From Labrenzia sp. VG12 (GTDB lineage: Bacteria; Pseudomonadota; Alphaproteobacteria; Rhizobiales; Stappiaceae): 64,000 nucleotides of DNA. The DNA lies in assembly GCF_002237595.1 (NCBI RefSeq), contig NZ_CP022529.1, forward strand, positions 2,666,001 to 2,730,000, in the 5' to 3' direction. How positions within the stretch are numbered: the first letter of the stretch is position 1; each line of letters opens with the position of its first letter. A program made the translations under genes and the position numbers. The notes beneath the pieces were generated by a model. That model was not told the DNA's origin. It was given only the letters and a program-made list of their open reading frames with translations, and did no database searches. Positions 43,618 to 52,817 of this stretch are shown piece after piece.

Positions 43618-44175
43618 ATGACTGACATAAATTTCAAACCGGCACCGTCTCCTCTCAAACAGGACATGGAAGAGGCCGAACCGGAGCGGATAAGCGCCGA
43701 GCGCGATCCGGATCTGCCCTATGATCTGATCGAGCTCTTGTTTTTTGCCTATCGCGACTTCACCGGCGATCCGGACGACGTGCTGGCCGAATACGAATTC
43801 GGCCGGGCACATCACCGCGTCCTGCATTTTGTCGAGCGCAATCCCGGCATCATGGTGACCGACCTGCTCGGCATCCTGCGCATCACCAAGCAGAGCCTTG
43901 GCCGTGTCCTGAAGCAGCTTGTGGATGTCGGCATCATCGAACAGCGCGAAGGCCACCACGACCGGCGGCAGCGGTTGCTCTACACCACCGAACGCGGCCA
44001 CGCGCTCGCTGTGGATCTGGCAAAACTGCAGCAAAAACGCCTTGAACGTGCCCTAATTGGGTTGCCTGATGGCAGCCACGAAGTTATCCGCAAGTTTCTG
44101 CTGCAGATGATCGATCCCGAGATGCGTCCGGAAATCCTGCAGCTGATCCGCTCTGCCTTTGACCTTCAGGATTAA
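43618..44175 (+). CDS. petP: MarR-family regulator (PetP-like)
   Basis: A 185-residue winged-helix MarR protein. An acidic N-terminal tail of about 35 residues is followed by the dimerisation helix and the core RNPGIMVTDLLGILRITKQSLGRVLKQLVDVGIIEQREGHHDRRQRLLYTTERGHAL, with the wing DRRQR. In Rhodobacter capsulatus, petP and petR form a regulator pair of this type, described as involved in control of cytochrome bc1 genes; the gene order MarR-OmpR-type response regulator matches. It precedes petR by 32 bp. Confidence 0.85.
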   Translation: MTDINFKPAPSPLKQDMEEAEPERISAERDPDLPYDLIELLFFAYRDFTGDPDDVLAEYEFGRAHHRVLHFVERNPGIMVTDLLGILRITKQSLGRVLKQLVDVGIIEQREGHHDRRQRLLYTTERGHALAVDLAKLQQKRLERALIGLPDGSHEVIRKFLLQMIDPEMRPEILQLIRSAFDLQD

Positions 44176-44207
44176 GGCCGCCAAAGGACAAGGACCGAAT
44201 TGACACG

Positions 44208-44906
44208 ATGAATGCCCAGGTGCCGGACGATAACGCCAATCACATTCTGCTGGTGGACGACGACAATCGGATCAGGGACCTTCTGTCCAGGCTCCTGAAG
44301 GAAACCGGTTACAGGGTGACGACAGCGGCCAATGCAGCAGATGCCCGCAGATGCCTGTCCGGCCTGGAGTTCGATCTGATCATTCTGGATGTGATGATGC
44401 CCGGTGAGACTGGCCTGCAGTTGGCAGCCTCGCTCCGGCAATCCTCCGAAGTGCCAATTCTGATGTTGACGGCACGTTCGGATGCACCCGACCGCATCGC
44501 CGGTCTTGAGGCCGGGGTCGATGACTACCTGTCCAAACCCTTCGAACCGCGCGAACTGATGCTGCGCATTGCCGCCATCCTGCGCCGCGGAAACCAGCAG
44601 CCAGCCGTTGTCACGGAAGAGATCAGATTTGGCCCCTTCTGCTACAATGCTTCGCGGGGCGAACTGAAGAATGGCGACAGCATGGTCCGGCTGACCGACA
44701 GGGAAAAGCAGATCCTGGCCATATTTGCCGAGCAACCCGGCGCAACGGTGCCCCGCCACAAGATCGTCGGCGATGACAGCGGCCTTGGTGAGCGGACTGT
44801 CGATGTGCAGATCAACCGGCTCCGGCGGAAAATCGAGTCCGATCCCGGCAACCCGATCTATCTGCAGACGGTGCGCGGCATCGGCTACAGGCTGGCATGC
44901 GACTGA
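44208..44906 (+). CDS. petR: OmpR-family response regulator (PetR-like)
   Basis: A 232-residue two-component response regulator. Receiver domain: acidic pair in LVDDDNRIRDLL, phosphoacceptor Asp in LIILDVMMPGETG, Lys in YLSKPFEPREL. C-terminal winged helix with FGPFCYNASRGEL and VDVQINRLRRKIESDPGNPIYLQTVRGIGYRL. Overlaps the downstream histidine kinase gene by 10 bp. With the adjacent MarR protein it matches the petP-petR pair of purple bacteria; what it controls here is unknown. Confidence 0.9.
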   Translation: MNAQVPDDNANHILLVDDDNRIRDLLSRLLKETGYRVTTAANAADARRCLSGLEFDLIILDVMMPGETGLQLAASLRQSSEVPILMLTARSDAPDRIAGLEAGVDDYLSKPFEPRELMLRIAAILRRGNQQPAVVTEEIRFGPFCYNASRGELKNGDSMVRLTDREKQILAIFAEQPGATVPRHKIVGDDSGLGERTVDVQINRLRRKIESDPGNPIYLQTVRGIGYRLACD

Positions 44907-46333
44907 CCTGGCCCCGACTGGCGGATCTGGGATCCCTGACAGGTAAACTCAGGTTTGCCGAACGCATGACAAGGTTGCTGCGGCCGTTCAAACCGCTTCT
45001 CGGTCCTTACAAGGCCATCTCCCGGTTCATGTACCGGGTGATGCCCAAGGGTCTCTTCACACGGACGTTCCTGATCATCGTCACGCCGATTGTCATTCTG
45101 CAGTCGGTGCTGGTGTTTGTGTTCATGGAGCGGCATTACCAGCTTGTATCGCAGCGCATGTCGGAAGCCGTGGTCCGCGAGATCGCCGCGGTGGTCTACG
45201 TTCTGGAACATTATCCGCAGGACCCGAACTACGCCAATGTGGAGCAACTTGCCTCCCGTGCCCTCGGCATGTCGATGACCGTCACACCGCTGGAACCCTT
45301 GCCGCCGCCCGCGCCCAAACCCTTCTTTGACGTCATCGACCAGGAACTGAGCAAGGCCATCAGCCAGAAGATCGGCAAGCCCTTCTGGATCGATACGGTC
45401 GGACGCTCCCGTTTCGTGGAAATCAGGATCCAGCTGGAAGATTCCATCCTGCGGGTCTTCACGCGGCGCAGCCAGACCTTCGCGTCCAACTCGCATATTT
45501 TCCTGGTCTGGATGTTCTCCACGTCGCTGGTGCTGGTCATCATCGCGCTTCTGTTCCTACGCAATCAGATCCGCCCGATCATTCGCCTGGCCGATGCTGC
45601 CGACGCCTTCGGCAAGGGGCGGCCGGTCGATAATTTCAGGGCCAGCGGCGCGCGCGAAGTGCGCCGGGCCAGTCTCGCCTTCATCGACATGCGCCGACGC
45701 ATCGAACGCCAGATCGAACAGCGCACGACCATGCTGGCCGGCGTCAGCCACGATCTCAGAACCATCCTGACCCGTCTGCGTCTGCAGCTTGCCTTCCTCG
45801 GAGACACGCCGGAGAGCGAAGCAATGCGCAAGGATGTCGGCGAGATGAGCAACATGCTGGAGGATTACCTCGCGTTTGCCAGCGGCGACGGCGACGAAGA
45901 CATTCAGCAGACAGACATAGCTGCGCTTCTGGAGGAGCTGGAAGAAGAGGCCGAGATTTCCGGCCTGGATCTCAAGGTCCGCTTTGATGGCGACATGGAC
46001 GCCGAGGTTCGGCGGCTGTCGCTCAAACGCTGCCTGTCGAACCTGATCACCAACGGCTGCAAATATGGCAACCGGGTGGAAGTTGCCGGCTCCATCGAGA
46101 AGGGCTGGCTTGTCATCACCGTGGATGACGACGGACCGGGCATTCCCGAAGATCAGCGGGAACTGGCCTTCCAGGCGTTCCACCGGCTGGATCTTGCCCG
46201 CAACATGGACGAATCCGGCAGCGGTCTTGGCCTCGCGATTGCCCGGGACGTTGCCCGCGGCCATGGCGGTGACCTCTATCTGGAAGACAGCCCGCTCGGA
46301 GGCCTCCGGGCCCGGATCCGGATCCCAGCCTGA
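44897..46333 (+). CDS. EnvZ-like sensor histidine kinase
   Basis: A 478-residue membrane kinase. An amphipathic N-terminal tail, transmembrane helix 1 (about 56-78), a periplasmic sensing domain of about 115 residues with a Pro-rich segment, helix 2 (about 195-217), HAMP, then the HisKA domain with GVSHDLRTILTRLRLQL (phospho-His) and the ATPase domain with NLITNGCKYG, DDDGPGIPED and GSGLGLAIARDVARGHGG. The N-box reads NG rather than NA. It phosphorylates the PetR-like regulator encoded in the overlapping gene. Confidence 0.94.
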   Translation: MRLTWPRLADLGSLTGKLRFAERMTRLLRPFKPLLGPYKAISRFMYRVMPKGLFTRTFLIIVTPIVILQSVLVFVFMERHYQLVSQRMSEAVVREIAAVVYVLEHYPQDPNYANVEQLASRALGMSMTVTPLEPLPPPAPKPFFDVIDQELSKAISQKIGKPFWIDTVGRSRFVEIRIQLEDSILRVFTRRSQTFASNSHIFLVWMFSTSLVLVIIALLFLRNQIRPIIRLADAADAFGKGRPVDNFRASGAREVRRASLAFIDMRRRIERQIEQRTTMLAGVSHDLRTILTRLRLQLAFLGDTPESEAMRKDVGEMSNMLEDYLAFASGDGDEDIQQTDIAALLEELEEEAEISGLDLKVRFDGDMDAEVRRLSLKRCLSNLITNGCKYGNRVEVAGSIEKGWLVITVDDDGPGIPEDQRELAFQAFHRLDLARNMDESGSGLGLAIARDVARGHGGDLYLEDSPLGGLRARIRIPA

Positions 46334-46465
46334 AGACCGAAAGCCCCCTCAGCGGCTTGACATCGCCAGTTCATTTTCCGTACCAATTTGGTGGCCGGTT
46401 CTTACCCCCGTTTTCCACCGGCGCCGCTGACGCATTCCTATGAGACGGGGACCTGAGGACTGCGT

Positions 46466-47800
46466 TTGCCTGAAATTCTCTTGAAAAATGCCGATACCGT
46501 CCTGACCATGGATGACGACCGAAACGAATATTCGGGCGTCGACATCCGGATCAGGGAGGGCGTCATCGCCGAAATCGGCCCCGATCTTGAAAGCAGTGGT
46601 GAGGTTCATTCAGCCAGCGGGTGCGTTGTCACGCCCGGCCTGGTCAACACGCACCATCATCTCTACCAGAGCCTGACAAAGGCCGTTCCGGGCGGACAGG
46701 ATGCGCTCCTGTTCGGCTGGCTGCAGACCCTTTATCCGATCTGGTCCCGTTTCGGACCAGACGAGATGTTTGTCTCCGCCCAGACGGGCCTTGCGGAACT
46801 GGCGCTGTCCGGCTGCACACTCACATCCGACCATCTCTACCTGTTTCCAAACGGGTCCAGGCTCGACGATACGATCGCAGCGGCCAGGGAGATCGGTTTG
46901 AGATTTCACCCGACGCGCGGCGCCATGAGCATTGGTGAAAGCGACGGCGGGCTTCCGCCGGACGATTTGGTCGAAAAGGAACAGGACATCCTGGAAGACT
47001 CCATCCGTGTCGTGGACGCCTTTCACGATCCGTCAGAAGGCGCCATGGTGCGTGTTGGCCTTGCCCCCTGCTCTCCCTTTTCCGTCAGCCGTGACCTGAT
47101 GCGCGATGCAGCGCTGCTGGCCCGCGACAAGAAGGTGATGCTCCATACCCATCTTGCGGAAAATGACGAGGACATCGCCTATTCGCAGGAAAAATTCGGT
47201 TGCCGCCCGGGCCAGTATGCAGAAGATCTCGGCTGGACCGGAGCTGACGTCTGGCATGCCCATTGCGTGAAACTCGACGGCCAGGAGATCGCGCTCTTTT
47301 CAGCCAGTGGCACGGGAGTCGCCCATTGCCCCTGCTCAAACTGCCGACTTGGCAGCGGCATTGCACCGGTGCGGGCCATGCGCGATGCAGGCGTGACGGT
47401 CGGCCTCGGGGTCGACGGTTCGGCCAGCAATGATGCCGCCAACCTCATTCTCGAAGCCAGACAGTCAATGTTGCTGCAACGGGTGGCCAACGGTGCCGAC
47501 GCCATGTCGGCCCGCGAGGCGCTTGAGATTGCCACACGCGGCGGTGCCGATGTGCTGAACCGGCCCGATTGCGGCCGGCTGGCCGTCGGCAAACGGGCCG
47601 ATATCGCGATCTGGGACATTTCCGGCGTGGAAAGCGCCGGAAGCTGGGATCCGGCGGCCTTGCTGCTGGCAGGACCAACCCGGGTGAAACACCTCTTTGT
47701 CGAGGGAAGGCAGATCGTCAATGACGGCAAGGTCACCACGATTGATCTGCCGAAGGTGATCGAGCGCCAGAACACGCTGGCACGTGACCTTCGTTTCTGA
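46466..47800 (+). CDS. 8-oxoguanine deaminase
   Basis: A 444-residue amidohydrolase. Metal ligands: NTHHHLYQ (H-x-H), HTHLAENDED, WHAHCVKLDGQE and the Asp in GVDGSASNDA. The diagnostic HCPCSNCRLGSGIAPVRAMRDAGV loop is that of the 8-oxoguanine deaminase family, which converts 8-oxoguanine to uric acid. Starts TTG with GAGG upstream. It lies 132 bp after the sensor kinase and is a cytoplasmic purine-salvage or detoxification enzyme. Only the deaminase is here; no xanthine dehydrogenase or uricase is nearby. Confidence 0.93.
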   Translation: MPEILLKNADTVLTMDDDRNEYSGVDIRIREGVIAEIGPDLESSGEVHSASGCVVTPGLVNTHHHLYQSLTKAVPGGQDALLFGWLQTLYPIWSRFGPDEMFVSAQTGLAELALSGCTLTSDHLYLFPNGSRLDDTIAAAREIGLRFHPTRGAMSIGESDGGLPPDDLVEKEQDILEDSIRVVDAFHDPSEGAMVRVGLAPCSPFSVSRDLMRDAALLARDKKVMLHTHLAENDEDIAYSQEKFGCRPGQYAEDLGWTGADVWHAHCVKLDGQEIALFSASGTGVAHCPCSNCRLGSGIAPVRAMRDAGVTVGLGVDGSASNDAANLILEARQSMLLQRVANGADAMSAREALEIATRGGADVLNRPDCGRLAVGKRADIAIWDISGVESAGSWDPAALLLAGPTRVKHLFVEGRQIVNDGKVTTIDLPKVIERQNTLARDLRF

Positions 47801-47828
47801 AACCGGCTTGCGCTGTCCCGAAACAGGG

Positions 47829-48560
47829 TCAGCGCAACTCCGCAAAACCATAGCCCAGGATTTCGCGGATCAGCTTTCGGGTCATGGCCTCGGTATAGTC
47901 TTCATAGCGCAGCGTTGACTGGATGAACGCGCCAGGTCCGGTGATGACCTTGTCGGTGTAATAGTTCAGGGTCATGTCGTCCTTCAGGATCACCAGCGCA
48001 TTGACCGTGACCTCGCTGAAGTCGAGGGTCGCGTAAACGAAGCGCGGCTCCTCGCCCTGGTTGTTGATGCCGTCGGCGGAGACATCGATCACCTGCCGAT
48101 CGCATCGCTGCGGTGCCGTGTTGAGGATGCCGCGGGCATGGACCAGCGCCGGGCCGAGCGCCGTCAGAAACTCCCGGCTGTCTCTTGTGTTGCTCAGGAT
48201 CTCGTCTGCAGCGGCATGAGCAGAAGCCTCGTCACTCAGAAACCGCCAGTCCAGAAGCGTGTTCTGCTGATAGCGGCCGCTCCATTCGAAACTGTGCAGC
48301 CAGATCCCGCCAACGGTCTCGATCGCTTCCAGCACGGAAGGGTCACGCAAGGCACCGGCAATACCGCGTTGCTGCAGGTCATACTCGGATTCTGAGATGC
48401 TGGCCGAGACGTCAACCGCAACCACCAGCGCCAGGGAGCAGGCCGATGCCGGCACGCAGAGCAGCCAGGGTACGACGATCGCAGCCAGGAGCCACCCGAC
48501 GCACTGAACACAGCGCGACCGCCTCAACGTCGCAGGTAAACCTTTCGATACGGAGACCAT
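47829..48560 (-). CDS. exported DUF1194 (von Willebrand A-like) protein
   Basis: A 243-residue protein with an N-terminal signal or anchor (about residues 19-40, ending ASA-CSLA) and a vWA-like domain. The MIDAS motif is DVSASIS, with the third ligand likely in the QVIDVSADGINN region. DUF1194 proteins are short vWA-type proteins of unknown function in Rhizobiales and Rhodobacterales. GGAGAG precedes the ATG. Convergent with the 8-oxoguanine deaminase gene (28-bp gap). Confidence 0.88.
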   Translation of the reverse strand: MVSVSKGLPATLRRSRCVQCVGWLLAAIVVPWLLCVPASACSLALVVAVDVSASISESEYDLQQRGIAGALRDPSVLEAIETVGGIWLHSFEWSGRYQQNTLLDWRFLSDEASAHAAADEILSNTRDSREFLTALGPALVHARGILNTAPQRCDRQVIDVSADGINNQGEEPRFVYATLDFSEVTVNALVILKDDMTLNYYTDKVITGPGAFIQSTLRYEDYTEAMTRKLIREILGYGFAELR

Positions 48561-48649
48561 CGGATCTCTCCTCTCCGAGGAAAGTATCGCTGCTGGTCAT
48601 CAAAAACCAAAATCACGCTTTGTCGATAAGAACGGTGTGCGGGCACCGG

Positions 48650-48991
48650 TCAGTAAAGCCGGCCGCCGATGGGGACATCCTTGTCCGGGGTCAGCAGCAC
48701 CACTTCGCCCTCCTCGTCGGGCACACCGAGCGTCAAGACCTCGGACATCACCGGACCGATCTGGCGCGGTGGAAAGTTGACCACAGCCATCACCAGCTTC
48801 CCGACCAGCGTGTCAGGCGTGTAATGCCTGGTGATCTGTGCAGACGTTTTCTTGATGCCGATATCCGGGCCGAAATCTATTTTCATCTTGTAGGCCGGCT
48901 TGCGGGCTTCCGGAAAATCCTCGGCCTCGACCACCCGGCCTACCCGCACGTCCACTTTCAGAAAATCATCGAAACTGATCTGGTCGCTCAC
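48650..48991 (-). CDS. csaA: tRNA-binding protein / chaperone CsaA
   Basis: A 113-residue tRNA_bind-domain protein. KVDVRVGRVVEAEDFPEARKPAYKMKIDFG, VGKLVMAVVNFPPRQIGPVMSEVLTLG and a final VPIGGRLY are the CsaA signature. The family forms dimers, binds tRNA-like structures and acts as an export chaperone in Bacillus. GTG start with GAGGGA upstream. Convergent with nothing: it runs towards DUF1194, with 89 bp between. Confidence 0.93.
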   Translation of the reverse strand: MSDQISFDDFLKVDVRVGRVVEAEDFPEARKPAYKMKIDFGPDIGIKKTSAQITRHYTPDTLVGKLVMAVVNFPPRQIGPVMSEVLTLGVPDEEGEVVLLTPDKDVPIGGRLY

Positions 48992-49093
48992 GAAACATCC
49001 CTCGCCGTTGTTTGCCGCGAGGGTGGCCGTTCAATTGGCACCGCGCAAGCCCGGTTTGCGTTCAAGAGACGTTTCTAGCGTGAGGTGTGTCCA

Positions 49094-49792
49094 TCACGCA
49101 CCCGCCGGCGCCTCACCGTCGAATTCGGTATCGGGATCGGTCTCACGTTGCCGATCCTTCCAGCGTTTGCGCCCGCCGGACGCTTTCCGCAGAAACGAAC
49201 GCACGCCTTTTGCCAGACCCTCGACATTCTTCAGTCGTTTCATGAAATCGGAGCCCTTGTCGAGCTCCTTGTCGAGCCGGGCCATGGTGCGCGGCATGCC
49301 CTCGTCCTCTTCGTCGAGCCAGACATCCACCACGCGGCCAAAGGCAATCGAGAGTCCCTGGGCGACGACGGTCGCCTTGACGCCGGATAGGTCGATCCCG
49401 GCGGCAATCAGCATCCATTTCTGTGAGCGCACATGGAGCGCATTCAGATCAAGGGCCAGCGCCGGATCCTTGGCCGCGGCCTCCTGCAGGGCACGCACGG
49501 CGTCCCTGTGTTCGGCAAGCGCATCAATCCGGGTCATCAGGATATCGAACAGCCGGTCGCGGGCGGGCTGGTCGCCCATGTCCTCATCCCGTTCATCCAG
49601 GACGGCCGTATCCACCTGTTCCAGAAAAGCCGCCACCAGCTTCAGCTTCGAGCTGTAGGCGCTGCGCATGTCTGAGAGTTTCACCTTCGCCGTCTCGGCA
49701 ATGAGCGGCAGCGACACATCTTCGTATGGGTGCTCTGCGAGCAGCTCCAGAAAGGTCTGAAGGATTTTCTGCTTTGTCTTTGCGGTCGCCAT
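49094..49792 (-). CDS. TetR-family regulator with COQ9-like C-terminus
   Basis: A 232-residue protein. The N-terminal helix-turn-helix (KQKILQTFLELLAEHPYEDVSLPLIAETAKVKLSDMRSAYSSK) is TetR-type. The C-terminal segment HVRSQKWMLIAAGIDLSGVKATVVAQGLSIAFGRVVDVWLDEEDEGMPRTMARLDKEL resembles the COQ9 lipid-binding fold. COQ9 proteins take part in ubiquinone synthesis; bacterial TetR relatives of this type are poorly studied. The start MATAKTK has GGAGG upstream. Runs in the same direction as proC and ybjN and 92 bp after proC. Confidence 0.85.
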   Translation of the reverse strand: MATAKTKQKILQTFLELLAEHPYEDVSLPLIAETAKVKLSDMRSAYSSKLKLVAAFLEQVDTAVLDERDEDMGDQPARDRLFDILMTRIDALAEHRDAVRALQEAAAKDPALALDLNALHVRSQKWMLIAAGIDLSGVKATVVAQGLSIAFGRVVDVWLDEEDEGMPRTMARLDKELDKGSDFMKRLKNVEGLAKGVRSFLRKASGGRKRWKDRQRETDPDTEFDGEAPAGA

Positions 49793-49884
49793 GGGTGCCT
49801 CCGGCAGGTTGACTGCCCTCAACATAGGAAACCGGACCCACGGCGAAAAGGGGGACCTTCCGCCGCAGGCCATCTGAGGCCCTG

Positions 49885-50703
49885 TTATTGTGCGAGTTCG
49901 CGCGCCCGTTGAACCGCCGCGGCAACGGCCTCGGTCATGACAGGCTGCAGCCCCTCAGCATGCATCAGCACATCAAGCGCTGCCGCTGTGGTGCCGTTCG
50001 GGCTGGTGACATTCTGACGAAGCGCCGCCGGATGATCACCCGACTGGTGCATCAGTTCCCCGGCGCCGCAGACCGTCGCAACCGCCAGCTCGTGTGCAAG
50101 CTCTTCCGGCAGACCGGCCGCCATGCCCGCTTCGCTGAGCGCTTCGGCGAGGAAAAACACATACGCAGGACCGGATCCGCTGACGCCTGTAACCAGGTCG
50201 ATCTGGTCCTCGCTGTCGAGCCAGACAACCTTGCCAACGGCCGACAAGAGCTTCGTCACATCCTGTTTCTGGCCTTCCGAAACCTCAGTGGTCGGGTAGA
50301 CAGCCGTGATGCCGCGCTTGACCATGGCCGGCGTGTTCGGCATGCAGCGGCACACCGGAACAGGGCCAAAGTGTTCCTGGAATTTCGTAACCGGTGTCCC
50401 GGCTGCAACCGACATGACCAGCGTGTCCGCCTCAACCGCGGATGCAAGACCCGGCAGGACCTGGTCCATCATCTGCGGCTTGACGGCAACCAGCATGATC
50501 GCGGCTGTCAGATCGTCCGGCACGGCCGCTACATGGCGGATACCGTGCGATTTCAACAGTCCGTCCATCTCGTCGGACAGACCCGGATCGCAGACCACGA
50601 CGGAAGCAGGATCGATACCTTCCGCCATCCAGCCTGCGAGCATTGCCCCACCCATCTTGCCGGCTCCGACAAGAAGGAAGGGGCGCTCCTTTGAAAAACT
50701 CAT
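49885..50703 (-). CDS. proC: pyrroline-5-carboxylate reductase
   Basis: A 272-residue enzyme for the last step of proline synthesis. The NADPH-binding motif is LLVGAGKMGGAMLAGW, and the family motifs CMPNTPAMVKRGITAVYP and VTGVSGSGPAYVFFLAEAL are present. The start overlaps the ybjN stop (ATGA), so the two genes are translationally coupled. Length is normal. Confidence 0.97.
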   Translation of the reverse strand: MSFSKERPFLLVGAGKMGGAMLAGWMAEGIDPASVVVCDPGLSDEMDGLLKSHGIRHVAAVPDDLTAAIMLVAVKPQMMDQVLPGLASAVEADTLVMSVAAGTPVTKFQEHFGPVPVCRCMPNTPAMVKRGITAVYPTTEVSEGQKQDVTKLLSAVGKVVWLDSEDQIDLVTGVSGSGPAYVFFLAEALSEAGMAAGLPEELAHELAVATVCGAGELMHQSGDHPAALRQNVTSPNGTTAAALDVLMHAEGLQPVMTEAVAAAVQRARELAQ

Positions 50704-51200
50704 GCTTCTCCTGCGGTTTCGAACAAGGCCGTACTCAGCGCCTCGGCAGCCGAGTGACCGGCCCAGACAACGAACTGGAAGGCTTGATAGAAACGTTCGC
50801 AGTTTTCAAGGGCATTCGTCAGCATCGCCTCGATTTGCGCTGCAGACGCCTCCGCGCCGCCGGTCAGAAGCAGTGACTGACGGAACATGACGACATTTTC
50901 CTTGCTCCAAAGGTCGAAGTGCCCCATCCAGAGCTGCTCGTTGACCAGGGCCAGAAGCCGCAGGACCTCGGTCTTGCGCAATTCGGTCACTTTCAGGTCG
51001 AAGGCACAGGCCAGATGAAGGGCTTCAACTTCCTCCATCCAGGAGAAGGAGACATGATAGTCGCACCAGCTGCCTTCAAGGGAGATGGTGATCTCATCCT
51101 CGTCCGACCGCTCAAAGGCCCAGTCGTTCAAGGCGGCGACAGTTTCGATCATGTCGACGGGATTGCCAGGTCGCTCGAATTCGATCTCGATGAGGCTCAT
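50700..51200 (-). CDS. YbjN domain-containing protein
   Basis: A 166-residue protein of the YbjN family, structurally like type III secretion chaperones. Features include LEGSWCDYHVSFSWMEEVEALHLACAFDLKV and LRLLALVNEQLWMGHFDLWSKENVVMFRQSLLL. E. coli YbjN influences motility, stress and biofilm, but its mechanism is not known. Strong site (GGGAGAAGG) before the ATG. First gene of the ybjN-proC-TetR run. Confidence 0.9.
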   Translation of the reverse strand: MSLIEIEFERPGNPVDMIETVAALNDWAFERSDEDEITISLEGSWCDYHVSFSWMEEVEALHLACAFDLKVTELRKTEVLRLLALVNEQLWMGHFDLWSKENVVMFRQSLLLTGGAEASAAQIEAMLTNALENCERFYQAFQFVVWAGHSAAEALSTALFETAGEA

Positions 51201-51542
51201 GATGCCTTCTCCCCTTTCGAGCCGGGGCCGAGTACCCGATCAGGATAACCGGGCGGGCCGCCGGGATATGTCCCATGCCGGAGGAGCAATACGCACCTTT
51301 GATGGCCCTTTCACGAACCGGTTCCGTCTTGCTCCGACGAATCCCTGTTGTCTTTGAGTATAGGTGCAGGAAGAATTTAAACGATACATGCCAAGTCGCC
51401 CCAAAAGCCGAAACTTGTGGACGACTCAGCAACAAAAGTAGACAAACTGCTCAAAATCACTGCATTTCTGCCGGGTTTATCCGTCGCAATTCTGTCATCA
51501 ACAATTAACAGAAAACGCTCACGACAGCGTCATCGCACTGCT
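51201..51542. other. intergenic region upstream of ybjN, downstream of ubiK
   Basis: 342 bp with promoter potential for ybjN on the minus strand. A small hairpin AACGCT-cacgac-AGCGT (51514-51530) followed on the minus strand by TTTC is a weak ubiK terminator candidate. I see no gene or RNA here. Confidence 0.45.
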
Positions 51543-51809
51543 TCAAGCGTCTCCAGAAGCATCCTTGTCGGATTTTTCAAGCGCAGCCAGTCGCGATTCG
51601 AGCTCTTCGACCTTGTCGAGGGCACGCACGGCCATTTCCTTGACAGCTTCGTGTTCCTCGCGGGACACCACATCCATTTCCGACAGGAAACGCTCCGCTT
51701 GTGCTCTGAATGCCGTTTCGACTTCGCGGCGGGCACCCTGGGCAACACCGGCGGCGTCGGTCATGAGCTTGGCAAAATCATCGAGAAGACGGTTGGGACC
51801 CTGGGTCAT
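51543..51809 (-). CDS. ubiK: ubiquinone biosynthesis accessory factor UbiK
   Basis: An 88-residue coiled-coil protein of the BMFP/UbiK family. RLLDDFAKLMTDAAGVAQGARREVETAFRAQAERFLSEMDVVSREEHEAVKEMAVRALDKVEELESRLAALE is typical. UbiK assists UbiJ in aerobic ubiquinone synthesis and binds lipids. AAGGAGG precedes the ATG. It is divergent from lgt, a conserved neighbour in alphaproteobacteria as far as I recall. Confidence 0.9.
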   Translation of the reverse strand: MTQGPNRLLDDFAKLMTDAAGVAQGARREVETAFRAQAERFLSEMDVVSREEHEAVKEMAVRALDKVEELESRLAALEKSDKDASGDA

Positions 51810-51983
51810 CGGACCCTCCTTGATCGGCGGTGAAAAAGATGCCTCACAGGTATGAGGGATTGCCCGCAACTTCAAGATCCAATTCCGCCGCACCCGGCGG
51901 GACCGCGCCTTGCCTTGACGGCGGCACAAAGTTCCGCCAAGCGTTCTGCCGGAAGCTGCCACCGGTCCAGACAAGGAAACGCC

Positions 51984-52817
51984 GTGCCGCCTGTATTCGC
52001 CCTGCCCTTTCCCGCCATCGACCCGGTGATCGTCGAATTCGGCCCCTTTGCCCTGCGCTGGTACGCGCTCGCCTATATCGTCGGCATTCTGCTTGCCTGG
52101 CGGTATATGCAGGCCCTTACGGCCAACGATCAGCTTTGGGGCACCGCGACACGCCCAAGCCGGGCGGATATCGACGACTTTGTCCTGTGGGGCACGATCG
52201 GTATCATTCTCGGTGGCCGCCTCGGCTACGTCCTGTTCTACAATCCGGGCTACTATCTCGCCAATCCGGGCGAGGCACTGGCCGTCTGGTCCGGCGGCAT
52301 GTCGTTTCACGGCGGCTTTGCCGGCACCGTGATCGCGATGATCCTGTTTGCCTGGAAACGCGGCATCCCGCTCTGGACCCTGTTCGACCTGGCCGGCTGC
52401 GCCGCGCCGATCGGGCTGTTTTTCGGCCGGATTGCCAATTTCATCAATTCAGAACTCTGGGGCCGCCCCACCGATGTGCCCTGGGCCTTTGTCTTCCCCA
52501 CCGGTGGGCCGGAGCCGCGCCATCCGAGCCAGCTCTATGAAGCTGCGCTGGAAGGCGTGATCCTGTTCCTGGTGCTGCGCGTGTTGAGCCACCGTTTCAA
52601 ACTCCTGCAAAGACCCGGCTTCCTGGCTGGCGCCTTCGCCTTCGGCTATGGTGTCGGCCGCTCGATCGCCGAACTCTACCGTGTGCCGGACGCCCATATC
52701 GGCTATCTGAGCGGGTTCCTGACCATGGGCATCCTGCTGTCCCTGCCAATGATCCTGGCAGGTCTCGCCGCCATGATCTGGTCGGCCCGCCGGTCCAAAG
52801 GCGCGCCGAGCGCGTGA
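51984..52817 (+). CDS. lgt: prolipoprotein diacylglyceryl transferase
   Basis: A 277-residue, seven-helix inner-membrane enzyme that transfers a diacylglyceryl group from phosphatidylglycerol to the lipobox Cys of prolipoproteins. Family motifs: FALRWYALAYIVGILLAW, GGRLGYVLFYN, GGMSFHGGF (essential His), FFGRIANFINSELWGR and HPSQLYEAALEG. GTG start with CAAGGAAAC before it. The stop overlaps the next gene's GTG by 4 bases. Confidence 0.97.
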   Translation: MPPVFALPFPAIDPVIVEFGPFALRWYALAYIVGILLAWRYMQALTANDQLWGTATRPSRADIDDFVLWGTIGIILGGRLGYVLFYNPGYYLANPGEALAVWSGGMSFHGGFAGTVIAMILFAWKRGIPLWTLFDLAGCAAPIGLFFGRIANFINSELWGRPTDVPWAFVFPTGGPEPRHPSQLYEAALEGVILFLVLRVLSHRFKLLQRPGFLAGAFAFGYGVGRSIAELYRVPDAHIGYLSGFLTMGILLSLPMILAGLAAMIWSARRSKGAPSA

